Positions 8,943 through 16,569 of a stretch of 49,464 bases of DNA are shown here, piece by piece (the stretch's first letter is position 1; the number at the start of each line of letters is the position of its first letter). The stretch is taken from the NCBI GenBank assembly GCA_020847975.1, contig JADLBD010000291.1, forward strand, positions 1-49,464. The letters are read 5' to 3'. Under the pieces are notes generated by a model, which searched no databases, had not been told where the DNA came from, and worked only from the letters and a program-made list of their open reading frames with translations. This stretch comes from Bryobacterales bacterium (GTDB lineage: Bacteria > Acidobacteriota > Terriglobia > Bryobacterales > Bryobacteraceae). Position numbers and translations under genes: made by a program.

Positions 8943-9875
8943 TTATTCCTGCGCCGCCAGCGAGGCGTCGACAACGGCCAGTTGACTCCGGCCGCTGACG
9001 AAACTCACGTCCGTAATCCCGAGTACAGAGCGAAGCCGATCTGCCGGAACCTTCATCGGACCGGCAGAGGGAGCCTTTCCAGGCGCGGGCTGTGGGAACG
9101 CGGTAGACATAGCCGTATGGAAGGTAACGTTCCCTTCCACCTTCTGCATCGCCTGGTGGATGTGGCCATTGAGAACGGTGATGCTGCTGAAGCGCTTCAG
9201 CAGCGAGAGGACCTGCTCGCTGTCCGCCGTGGCCCACCCCCAGTTGGGGTAGACGGCCCAAAGCGGAATGTGGGCGAAAATGACCAGAGGGGTGTCCGAA
9301 CCAAGGCGACGGACGTCTTTCTCAAGCCAGGCGATCTGTTCCGGCCCGACTTTGCCAAGGCCCTCGAGTTGCACTACATTGTTGAGACCGGCGAAATGAA
9401 CACCCTTGTGATCGAAGCTGTACCAGCCTGAACCGCTGGTTTTCTTTCCGAAACGCTCGAGGTAGCGTTTGCCGTCGTCTCCGGTGAAGTCGTGCTCGCC
9501 GGGAACGTAGAAGACCTGGCGCTGGCGGAGTCCCGTAAGGATCTGCTCCACGGTGTCGAACTCCTCGGGCTTGGCCAGATGCGTGAGGTCTCCAGTGTGG
9601 ATGAGGAAGTCGGGTTGACGGTCAAGCGAGTTGATCTTGCCGATGGCAGCCTGCAATGTTGCGTTGACATCGGGATTGGCGGGTTTGTTGAAGCCGATGT
9701 GGCTGTCGCTGATCTGGACAAAGGTGAACCCGGAGGAGGGACTCTTTTCACTGGCTTCGAGAATGCGCGAGGAGAGAACGCCTCCCTCCAGGCTCCAGAC
9801 AATGCCTGTTCCTATCCATTGCATGCATTTCAAAAAGCCCCTCCGATCGGGAGACAGGGGTAAAGTATCTTGCAT
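8943..9875 (-). CDS. Tat-exported calcineurin-like metallophosphoesterase
   Basis: About 310 residues. A twin-arginine signal (DRRGFLKCM) precedes the fold. Metal-binding motifs appear in order: QISDSHIGF (DxH), HTGDLTH (GD), PGEHD (the GNHD motif with Glu instead of Asn), FAHIPLW and LNGHIHQ (GHxH). These define a binuclear metallophosphoesterase acting outside the cytoplasm, with unknown substrate; the Asn-to-Glu change in the third motif is unusual because this Asn normally ligates metal. ATG 9875 is preferred over 9890 because AAGGAAG lies just upstream. It is the first gene of an operon with the cytochrome c. Confidence 0.85.
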   Translation of the reverse strand: MQDTLPLSPDRRGFLKCMQWIGTGIVWSLEGGVLSSRILEASEKSPSSGFTFVQISDSHIGFNKPANPDVNATLQAAIGKINSLDRQPDFLIHTGDLTHLAKPEEFDTVEQILTGLRQRQVFYVPGEHDFTGDDGKRYLERFGKKTSGSGWYSFDHKGVHFAGLNNVVQLEGLGKVGPEQIAWLEKDVRRLGSDTPLVIFAHIPLWAVYPNWGWATADSEQVLSLLKRFSSITVLNGHIHQAMQKVEGNVTFHTAMSTAFPQPAPGKAPSAGPMKVPADRLRSVLGITDVSFVSGRSQLAVVDASLAAQE

Positions 9876-9914
9876 ATTCTTCCTTTCCAATTTGTTATTT
9901 GTTTGTGGAGTTAC

Positions 9915-11246
9915 TCAGTGGATGCCGAAGCGGCCGGCCACGGCGGCAGCGACTTTTCGTCCGAGTTCCAGGCCGCGATCGACGTCGATGGGATAGTGAA
10001 TTCCCGCGTAGAAGGTGGAGAGTCCAGCCTCGTTTGCGCGCGCGGTGAACGCGTCCGTCTGGTCCGGAAAAATGGCGGAGAGCACACCAGCGACAGCTCC
10101 TGAGGCGCAAGCGTGGCCGGAAGGGAAGCTGGGGTGAGCGGGCGTGGCAAACAGCGGGACAATGGCCGGATCGGCCTGAATCGGCCTTTCCTCGAGATAG
10201 GTGTACTTGGTGTCCCAGCAGGCCAGCGTAGCATCGTGTTGGGAAACGAGCGAAGCCGCATAGAGCAGAGAGGCCATGGGTGGATCATGATCCAACTGGT
10301 TTTCAAACAGTAACTGGTTGATGGTGTCAATCCAGGGATCGGTGAACGAGGCTTGCCAGACCCATGCGGTCCGGCTCATGCCGACGGTGCGCTGCTGGTT
10401 CTTTACTGCCGCAACCTGCGCGCGAAACTCCGCAGAATCGAACGCCGGCGGCGCTTCGAGCCGGAATTGAGATGCCGAGCTTGCCGTCCAGGGCTTCCAC
10501 ATTCCGGCCAAAGGAAAGGAGGGATTGGCGCTGCTCCATTTCCCCGGGGCCGCGGGGAAGGAACCCTCGAACACCATATCCGAGCCGTCATTGCGCGCCC
10601 ATTGGATTACCTGATCGGCAACCTTGCCGCCCAGTTCAGTTCCGGCGGAGATATCGGTAAGATATTCCGTTCCCGCGAAATATCTCGACTGCACCGCGTC
10701 CGATTTGAGCGAATCCAATGCAGCACCGCGATCGGGAAACAAGTAGGACAGCACGGCAACCGCCGCAGCCGCGGTAGCGGCGTGGGTCGAGGGATAGGAA
10801 GGACTATCGGGAACCTCGATGGCAGGAAGCAACTCCGAGTCCAACTGCGTAGGCCGGGGACGAAGGTAGGTGTACTTCGCATACCAGACCGAGACGGTCG
10901 AATCGTAGATAGCTGCGGCAACCAGCGACATTGCGCGGGTAGCGGCAGGACCGCCCAGGTTGTGACTTGCCACTTCCTTCTGCGCGATCTGGATCCAGCG
11001 GTAAGCCGGGGGGCCGGCGTTCCAATAGCGCACCAAGTCCATCGCGGCTTTGTCCCGGCTTTGGGCGAGTGTTTTCAGATCCTCGATTTCGTCAAGGCTT
11101 TTTCCGATGTTCGGAGGCGGCGCGGGAAGTAGCGCCTTCACATCGGAGACGACGAGTGTCTTCCAATTTCCGGCGAGCGGGTCCACGGCGGCTCGAACGG
11201 GAGCGGTGAGTGTCGCACAGGCGAGGAGTGCAGCAAGAGATCTCAT
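9915..11246 (-). CDS. Exported PAP2/vanadium haloperoxidase-like protein with duplicated domain
   Basis: A 443-residue exported protein (signal peptide ends PVRAA). It contains two copies of the acid phosphatase/vanadium-haloperoxidase signature. Copy 1 has KX6RP at 124-132, PSTH at 152-155 and SR-X5-E-X3-D at 187-198. Copy 2 has KX6RP at 347-355, PSGH at 375-378 and ST-X5-H-X3-D at 410-421. Thus copy 1 keeps the motif-3 arginine but has Glu for the catalytic His, while copy 2 keeps His but has Thr for Arg. Either an intact site is shared between the copies or the activity is altered. The family hydrolyses phosphate esters or oxidises halides with vanadate. An ATGA overlap joins it to the upstream TIGR03118 gene, and the unit lies opposite the ECF sigma operon. 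Confidence 0.85.
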   Translation of the reverse strand: MRSLAALLACATLTAPVRAAVDPLAGNWKTLVVSDVKALLPAPPPNIGKSLDEIEDLKTLAQSRDKAAMDLVRYWNAGPPAYRWIQIAQKEVASHNLGGPAATRAMSLVAAAIYDSTVSVWYAKYTYLRPRPTQLDSELLPAIEVPDSPSYPSTHAATAAAAVAVLSYLFPDRGAALDSLKSDAVQSRYFAGTEYLTDISAGTELGGKVADQVIQWARNDGSDMVFEGSFPAAPGKWSSANPSFPLAGMWKPWTASSASQFRLEAPPAFDSAEFRAQVAAVKNQQRTVGMSRTAWVWQASFTDPWIDTINQLLFENQLDHDPPMASLLYAASLVSQHDATLACWDTKYTYLEERPIQADPAIVPLFATPAHPSFPSGHACASGAVAGVLSAIFPDQTDAFTARANEAGLSTFYAGIHYPIDVDRGLELGRKVAAAVAGRFGIH

Positions 11247-12568
11247 TGGACCACCACCTTTCCGCGCATGAAGGGGTGAATGGTGCAGTGGTAATCGTAG
11301 GCGCCCGGCTTGGTGAATGTCTGCGAGAAGGAGCCATCGCCATCGATCAAAGGAGAGGAGAATTGGCCACCGTCGGCCTTGACAGTGTGGGCGAAGCCGT
11401 CTTTATTCGACCATACGATGGACGATCCGGCCTGGATGGTGATGGTGTCCGGAAGGAACTTGAGGGATTGGATGGCGACTTCGGTATTGGCCGGGGCCGG
11501 CGCTGCCGGCGGGGCAAGGCGGATGGAGCCGAACAATCCGTGGTCTTCCAGATCGCCGTCCTGGGCAATTCCCGCGGTGACATAGAGAACTCCGGCTTCC
11601 CCGCCGTTATGGCCGTTTCCGAAGCGGAGAGCCCACAATCCGGGGACCTGGAGGGGCTTGCCATCGGCGCCGTTGAGGGCTCCAAGCCAGGAACCGGAAC
11701 AGGAATCATAAGCATTGATTTTGCCGTCGCCGAAGTTGCCTACCAGGAGCGCGCCGGCGAAATCGCCGAAGTAATCCGGCGCCATGGCAAGGCCCCAGGG
11801 AGAATTCAGCGCACCGCCGCCCGCGAGCAGGTTCATGAGTTTGCCATCGGGCGTGAAAGTCAGTACGAAGCCGTTCCCTGCGCCGGGAAGATCCTCATCG
11901 CCTTCTCCGGACTGTTTGGCATAGGTGACGAAGAGGCGCTGGCCGATGCGTTGGATATTGAATGGCGCGTAGCCCGGAATGAGCGGTTCGCCGAAGTCCG
12001 TCGAGGAGACAGGCCGGAAGTTGGAGTCAAAGGTATCGACGGCTCCGGTGCGGAAATTCGCGGCATAGAGACGGGGCCCATCGGGTGTGGAGGCGACGGT
12101 CAAGCCCTTGTAAACGGCTTTGCTCGCGGAGTTGTCAATCACGATTCGGGCGTTCCCGCCTTCCACTTTGTTGCTCCAGGCGGAAATGGTTCCATCCTCG
12201 GATGCGAAGAGAAAAGTGGCCGGGGCTCCGGCCTGGAGTTCAAATCCCATGGTGTCATTGAAGGCGACCCCCGTTGGGGCCGCCATCAAATTTTCGCCTT
12301 GCGGCACTGGGATGGGAACAATGAGCGGCGAAGCAGACGGAAACGGCGCCCCATCCGAGTTGTAAACAGTGCTGGTGCCCGAATGGTTGTTCGTTACCCA
12401 GAATGGGCTTGTGGCGCTTGCCGCTAATCCCCAGGGGTTCTTCAGATTCGCATCGGTCTGGTCCGCGAGTTCAGGAACATCGGAGACGAGGTTGTGGATG
12501 GAATAGCTATTTTGAGCCCTGATACTGCCGGCTGCCACGCATAGCAGGAGGACACATCGAAAGTTCAC
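11243..12568 (-). CDS. TIGR03118 family protein with C-terminal cupredoxin domain
   Basis: A 441-residue exported protein. Residues 20-345 match the TIGR03118 family, a beta-propeller-like repeat family found in soil bacteria (VSDVPELADQTDANLKNPWG near the start, GFVLTFTPDG and LNSPWGLAMAP in the middle). Residues 355-441 form a plastocyanin-like cupredoxin with likely type-1 copper ligands: His in GFAHTVKAD, then Cys, His and Met in YHCTIHPFM. It may carry electrons or copper. I chose GTG 12568 because the upstream extension to 12811 has no signal peptide and overlaps the sigma gene region. From GTG a clean signal peptide ending SIRAQ follows, with GGAG about 12 bases upstream. It is coupled by an ATGA overlap to the haloperoxidase-like gene. 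Confidence 0.82.
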   Translation of the reverse strand: MNFRCVLLLCVAAGSIRAQNSYSIHNLVSDVPELADQTDANLKNPWGLAASATSPFWVTNNHSGTSTVYNSDGAPFPSASPLIVPIPVPQGENLMAAPTGVAFNDTMGFELQAGAPATFLFASEDGTISAWSNKVEGGNARIVIDNSASKAVYKGLTVASTPDGPRLYAANFRTGAVDTFDSNFRPVSSTDFGEPLIPGYAPFNIQRIGQRLFVTYAKQSGEGDEDLPGAGNGFVLTFTPDGKLMNLLAGGGALNSPWGLAMAPDYFGDFAGALLVGNFGDGKINAYDSCSGSWLGALNGADGKPLQVPGLWALRFGNGHNGGEAGVLYVTAGIAQDGDLEDHGLFGSIRLAPPAAPAPANTEVAIQSLKFLPDTITIQAGSSIVWSNKDGFAHTVKADGGQFSSPLIDGDGSFSQTFTKPGAYDYHCTIHPFMRGKVVVQ

Positions 12569-12628
12569 TGTCAGTAAGCTCCTTTGAAAGTGTTTCGTGA
12601 AGCGCGCTTGGCACGCTCCAATCGGGAT

Positions 12629-12654
12629 GACACAATGTGAGGAGCCGATATTCC
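12629..12654 (-). promoter_or_regulatory. Putative ECF-type promoter for the TIGR03118-haloperoxidase operon
   Basis: On the minus strand GGAAT (12654-12650) is followed after exactly 17 bases by TGTC (12632-12629), within GTGTCAT. This is the usual layout of ECF sigma promoters (GGAA-type -35, GTC-type -10). The predicted transcript would start about 55 bases before GTG 12568. The same motif and spacing occur divergently in front of the sigma gene. Confidence 0.55.
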
Positions 12655-12668
12655 CGCGGAATGTGGAG

Positions 12669-12694
12669 GGAATAAAATTGCAGCCGGACGTGTC
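12669..12694 (+). promoter_or_regulatory. Putative ECF-type autoregulatory promoter for the sigma/anti-sigma operon
   Basis: GGAAT (12669-12673), a 17-base spacer and TGTC (12691-12694, within GTGTCTT) copy the element facing the other way at 12629-12654. ECF sigma genes commonly direct their own transcription from such sites. The predicted start would leave a leader of about 20 bases before ATG 12721. Confidence 0.55.
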
Positions 12695-12720
12695 TTGCAT
12701 GAATACGACTTCAATTGCGG

Positions 12721-13284
12721 ATGGAACAGAGTTGGAATCGGGTGAGTGAACACAGGGAGAGTAAGCCCTTGGAAGGCAAAGCCCGATACTTCGAACAAGC
12801 GCTGTGGCCACACCTGCGGTCAGCGTACAATCTGGCGCGGTGGCTGGCCCGTAATGATCAGGACGCGGAAGATATCGTGCAAGAGGCGTTTACCAAAGCA
12901 TTTCAAGCGCAGGAGCGGCTGCGCGGGGGCGATCCGCGAGTGTGGCTGCTGGCGATTGTGCGCAACACGACGATGAACTTTCTCCGCCGGAGGAAGCAGG
13001 GTTCCGCTGAGGCGGTGGAAGCCGCCAGAGAGCCGGCGGACCGGTCGCCTGATCCGGAGGCAAGGCTGATTGACCAGTCGCGCCGCGACCAGGTACGGGC
13101 CGCAATCGACCGTCTTGCGCCGGAGTTCCGGGAGACCATCATTCTGCGGGAACTGGATGAACTCAGCTATAAGGAGATCGCAGCGGTTCTCAATGTGCCG
13201 ATCGGAACGGTGATGTCGCGCCTGTCGCGCGCGAGGGATCTGCTGATGGAGCAGTTGATGATGAAGGAAGGGGAACGCCAGTGA
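12721..13284 (+). CDS. ECF-family RNA polymerase sigma factor
   Basis: About 187 residues with region 2 (YNLARWLARNDQDAEDIVQEAF, residues ~35-60, then VWLLAIVRNTTMNFLRRRK) and region 4 (LAPEFRETIILRELDELSYKEIA, then GTVMSRLSRARDLL). It is a group 4 (ECF) sigma factor that would direct RNA polymerase to envelope or stress genes. TTG 12715, ATG 12721 and GTG 12742 are all possible starts; ATG is chosen by default as no ribosome-binding site decides it. It overlaps the anti-sigma gene by a GTGA. The shared promoter motif in front of this operon and the divergent TIGR03118 unit suggests these are its direct targets. Confidence 0.92.
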   Translation: MEQSWNRVSEHRESKPLEGKARYFEQALWPHLRSAYNLARWLARNDQDAEDIVQEAFTKAFQAQERLRGGDPRVWLLAIVRNTTMNFLRRRKQGSAEAVEAAREPADRSPDPEARLIDQSRRDQVRAAIDRLAPEFRETIILRELDELSYKEIAAVLNVPIGTVMSRLSRARDLLMEQLMMKEGERQ

Positions 13285-14006
13285 ACTGCCCTGAAGCTCA
13301 ACCGCTGCTGCACGCTTATCTGGATCGCGAGTTGGATCCGGCGAATACATTGTTGCTCGAGCAGCACATGGGGGAGTGCGCCGGATGCGCGGAGCGCTAC
13401 CGGTTGCTGGAACAGTTACACAGCGAAATCGTGGAAAGCGATCTTGCCTACCAGCCCGGGAAGACGCTCGAAAAGAAGATTGCCGCGCTGGGGCGAGGCG
13501 GCAGCGCAAGAAAATGGTGGAGTCTTCATTCCTGGCGGATGGCTCTGGTAGCGGTAGCCGCGGCGATGCTGGTGGTCTTTCTGCCGGCGCTGAACATATT
13601 CCACTCGACCGGTTTCGAAGAAGAACTGGTGGACAACCACATACGGTCTCTCCAGCCCGGTCATCTTGTGGATGTGCCGAGTTCGGACCAACATACGGTG
13701 AAACCGTGGTTTCAGGGCAAGGTGAGTTTCTCGCCGAATGTGCCCGACCTGGCATCGCAGGGCTTTCCGCTGGTGGGAGGACGGCTCGAAGTGATTGGCG
13801 CCCGGCAGGCTGCGGCTATCGTCTACAAACGCCGCGAACATGTCATCAATGTGTTCGTACTGCCGGAGGAAAGCGGCGGGAAGGCAAAGCCGCAATTTCG
13901 CGGCTATCACATCATCGGATGGAAGCGCGGCGGACTGCAGTACTGGGCGGTGTCAGACCTGAACGAGGCCGAATTGCGGCAGTTTGTGGAGATGCTCCGG
14001 AAGTAA
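13281..14006 (+). CDS. Membrane-anchored zinc-finger anti-sigma factor
   Basis: A 241-residue protein starting at GTG 13281. The N-terminal zf-HC2 domain has Cys3 and the H-X3-C-X2-C motif (H30, C34, C37), which in this family binds zinc and clamps the sigma factor. A single membrane segment lies at about residues 87-106 (VAVAAAMLVVFLPAL), leaving a periplasmic sensor part of about 135 residues with no named domain. Four-base GTGA overlap with the sigma gene supports translational coupling. The signal sensed is unknown; since the divergent partners are redox- or copper-type secreted proteins, an oxidative or metal signal is possible (inference). Confidence 0.9.
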   Translation: MNCPEAQPLLHAYLDRELDPANTLLLEQHMGECAGCAERYRLLEQLHSEIVESDLAYQPGKTLEKKIAALGRGGSARKWWSLHSWRMALVAVAAAMLVVFLPALNIFHSTGFEEELVDNHIRSLQPGHLVDVPSSDQHTVKPWFQGKVSFSPNVPDLASQGFPLVGGRLEVIGARQAAAIVYKRREHVINVFVLPEESGGKAKPQFRGYHIIGWKRGGLQYWAVSDLNEAELRQFVEMLRK

Positions 14007-14016
14007 GCGCGGATCT

Positions 14017-15858
14017 TCACCAACCGGCGGCGGCGCGGTAACCGAAGGGATCCGCGCCCGCTTCGATCACTCCCGTAGGAATCCAGCGCACGACGACGGG
14101 CATGGCGCCCACGCCCCAGCGGCTGCGGGTGCTGACGCGGTTCCCCATCATCACCAGTTCCTGAAACGATTGGCCGGACATGCGTTCGTCAATCTTGAGA
14201 TCGCCGGGGACCATGGCGTGATTATCAAAACTCGAGACCAGGTGGCGCGTTTCAAAACGCGGCGCTTCGACGGCCTCCTGCGCGTTCATGCCGTATTCGA
14301 TGATGTTCAGCAGAACCTGAAGCAGCGACTGATCCTGATTATCTCCGCCCGGCGTGGACATGACCAGGAACGGTTTCCCGCTTTGTGTGACGAGGGTGGG
14401 GCTCAGGGTAATGCGCGGCCGCTTGCCGCCGGCGAGTTCATTGGGATGCCCGGGAATGAGCAGAAAGCTCTGCGCGCGCTGGGTGAGCGGGATGCCCGTG
14501 TCGCCGGCGATGACGGAGGGCATCCAGGCGCCGGAGGGCGTCGCGGAGAACATGACTCCGTCCTTATCGAGGGCATCAACACAGGTGGTGTCGCGCGCTT
14601 GCAGCATTTCGTCGGGAGAGAACTTCACCATGTCGGCGACGGAGGGATGCTTGAGGTTGTAGCCGGGAATGCGGCCGGGCAGAAATTCCATGGAAGCCTT
14701 GGGGCCGATCTGGCGGCGGCGCTCGGCGGCGTATTGTTTCGAGAGGAGAATTTCCTCGGGAATCTTGGAGAATTTGGGATCGCCGTAGTAGGTGTCGCGA
14801 TCCGCGTAGGCGAGTTTCAGGGCCTCGAGCACGCGGTGGACATACTCGGCGGAGTTGTGCGGAAGAGAGCGCAAATCGTAGCCTTCGAGGATATTCAAAG
14901 CTTCGATCATCGATGGTCCCTGGCTCCAGAATCCGGGCTTGTAGACGGTGTAGCCGCGATAGCTTGTCGAGACCGGCTGCTCGGGCTGGAGCCGGAAGGC
15001 GGCCATGTCTTCGTAACGCAGAAGTCCGCCGTTGGCGCGGCTGAAGACGTCGATCTTGCGGGCGATTTCGCCGCGGTAGAAATAGTCGCGGGCGGCGTCG
15101 ATAGCCGCCTGGCGGCTCTTGCCGGCGGCGAGGGCGTGCTTTTCTGCGCTCACCATGGCGCGGAACGTGCGGGCGAGATCGGGCTGGCGGAAGATTTCTC
15201 CAGGCTGTGGAACGTGCCCGCCGGGAATCCACACGCGGCGGGAGTCCGGCCACATGTCGAAGAAGCGGCGGGTGCTGGCGATGATGCGGGAGCGCATCTC
15301 GTCAATCGCCATGCCGTCGGCGAGATCGATGGCCGGCTGAAGCGCTTCCCCCAAAGACTTCGTGCCGAAATCGCGCAGAGCGACCATGCAGGCATCCGGC
15401 AACCCCGGCACGAGAGCCGGCATGAGGCCGGCGACGGGAACCATGCCCTTGAGCCCGCCAGGTTCCATCATCCAGATTTCGCCGGGCTGGAGGCGGCGCT
15501 TGCGGTAGAAGTCCGCGGTGGCCTCTTTCGGCATCGTGCCCACGCCGGCGATGGCAAATACTTTTCCTTCTTTCGTGCGGATGAGGATAGGCGCTTCACC
15601 GCCGAAGCCGACGTGGGAAAACTCGCTCACGGAGGCGGCGAAAGTCGAGGCGACACCGGCGTCGACGGCGTTTCCGCCCAGGTGGAACATGCGCATTCCC
15701 GCTTCGGTGGCCCAGTCGGATCCGCCTCCTACAGCGCCCCGCGTCCCCCGCACCGGACGGCGCATCGGCCGGTCCATTTCCCGCTTCTGACTATAGAGAT
15801 GAGTTGCCAGCAGCAGGGCCGGCAAGACCAGTAACCAGCGCGCAGTCTTGCTCCGCAT
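14017..15858 (-). CDS. Gamma-glutamyltransferase family protein (exported Ntn-hydrolase)
   Basis: The 613-residue product begins with a signal peptide (basic start, hydrophobic LLVLPALLLATHL). The glutamyltransferase fold follows: GAVGGGSDWATEAGMRMFHLGGNAVDA near residues 35-60, then the autoprocessing site ARDTTCVDALDKDG, in which the second Thr (about 425) would become the nucleophile. The C-terminal small subunit contains TLSPTLV and STPGGDNQDQS. Such enzymes hydrolyse or transfer gamma-glutamyl groups from glutathione-like peptides in the periplasm. The open frame extends on the same strand to 16650, but that part is shadow sequence of the DinB gene. It converges with the anti-sigma gene, ten bases apart. 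Confidence 0.88.
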   Translation of the reverse strand: MRSKTARWLLVLPALLLATHLYSQKREMDRPMRRPVRGTRGAVGGGSDWATEAGMRMFHLGGNAVDAGVASTFAASVSEFSHVGFGGEAPILIRTKEGKVFAIAGVGTMPKEATADFYRKRRLQPGEIWMMEPGGLKGMVPVAGLMPALVPGLPDACMVALRDFGTKSLGEALQPAIDLADGMAIDEMRSRIIASTRRFFDMWPDSRRVWIPGGHVPQPGEIFRQPDLARTFRAMVSAEKHALAAGKSRQAAIDAARDYFYRGEIARKIDVFSRANGGLLRYEDMAAFRLQPEQPVSTSYRGYTVYKPGFWSQGPSMIEALNILEGYDLRSLPHNSAEYVHRVLEALKLAYADRDTYYGDPKFSKIPEEILLSKQYAAERRRQIGPKASMEFLPGRIPGYNLKHPSVADMVKFSPDEMLQARDTTCVDALDKDGVMFSATPSGAWMPSVIAGDTGIPLTQRAQSFLLIPGHPNELAGGKRPRITLSPTLVTQSGKPFLVMSTPGGDNQDQSLLQVLLNIIEYGMNAQEAVEAPRFETRHLVSSFDNHAMVPGDLKIDERMSGQSFQELVMMGNRVSTRSRWGVGAMPVVVRWIPTGVIEAGADPFGYRAAAGW

Positions 15859-15908
15859 AGTAATAAGGCCATTATAATGGTGGTTCATCCCCAAGTATTT
15901 CCCGCGCC

Positions 15909-16073
15909 ATGGAAGCCGAGGAGCCCGCCCGAAAAGAAGAAGAAGAAAACGGCTGCGTTTCCGCCGAAGCGATGCTCTATTGTCCGGTCTGCAATCAACG
16001 GCTGAGTGAACACAAGTGCAAGCTCGTCTGCACCCGATGCGGCTATTACATGAGTTGCGCGGACTACTATTGA
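15909..16073 (+). CDS. Mini zinc-ribbon protein (54 residues)
   Basis: A very short frame beginning at ATG 15909 and ending at TGA 16071-16073. Residues 1-20 are acidic and lysine-rich. The rest is a compact ribbon with CPVC (25-28), a cysteine in HKCKLVC (37 and 41), CTRCGYYMSC and a C-terminal ADYY. Two CxxC knuckles plus extra Cys would bind one or two zinc ions. I believe small proteins ending in a CxYYMSCxDYY motif are conserved in Acidobacteria (recollection, not checked). It has no clear ribosome-binding site. It lies 13 bases before the DinB gene, whose AAAGGAG overlaps the gap, so the two are probably cotranscribed. Too short for most gene finders. Confidence 0.6.
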   Translation: MEAEEPARKEEEENGCVSAEAMLYCPVCNQRLSEHKCKLVCTRCGYYMSCADYY

Positions 16074-16086
16074 ACAAAGGAGATTC

Positions 16087-16569
16087 ATGAGCGAGCTTGC
16101 CGATCTGTTGGAGCGATTCCGCCGCGGCGGGGAACTGCTGGCCGTGGTGACGACGGGCGCCGCCGGGGCGGAATTGGATTGGGCTCCCGAGCCGGGCAAA
16201 TGGAGTGTGCGGCAGATTGTGTGCCACCTCTCGGATTCCGAGATTGTCGGCGCGGACCGCCTGCGCCGGGTGATCGCCGAGGATAATCCGACGCTGATCG
16301 CCTTTGACCAGGAGGCGTGGGCAACAAAGCTCGATTACCACAAGCGCAAGTTCTCCCACGCCATTGACACCTTCCGCAGGATGCGGGCGGAGAACTACGA
16401 ATTGCTGAAGGACCTTCCCGAGGAGACCTATCAGCGAAAAGGGACTCACAATGAACGCGGGGAAGAGAGCCTGTTGGATCTGTTGCGGGGATATGCCGAA
16501 CACGCCGAGGCACACGCCAGACAGATCCAGACTCTGCGCCAGCAATACAAACAAATGAAGGCGAAATGA
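16087..16569 (+). CDS. DinB-like four-helix-bundle protein
   Basis: A 160-residue protein of the DinB/YfiT superfamily. Three histidines in the expected positions (H47 in VCHLSDSE, one in LDYHKRKF, and HAEAH near the C-terminus) would form the metal site. The HLSDSE segment and the GKWSVRQIVCHL helix are family hallmarks. Members include thiol-dependent transferases, but the substrate here is unknown. The start has AAAGGAG seven bases upstream. Its stop overlaps the start of the next peptidase gene by four bases (ATGA), so the two are translationally coupled. Confidence 0.88.
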   Translation: MSELADLLERFRRGGELLAVVTTGAAGAELDWAPEPGKWSVRQIVCHLSDSEIVGADRLRRVIAEDNPTLIAFDQEAWATKLDYHKRKFSHAIDTFRRMRAENYELLKDLPEETYQRKGTHNERGEESLLDLLRGYAEHAEAHARQIQTLRQQYKQMKAK

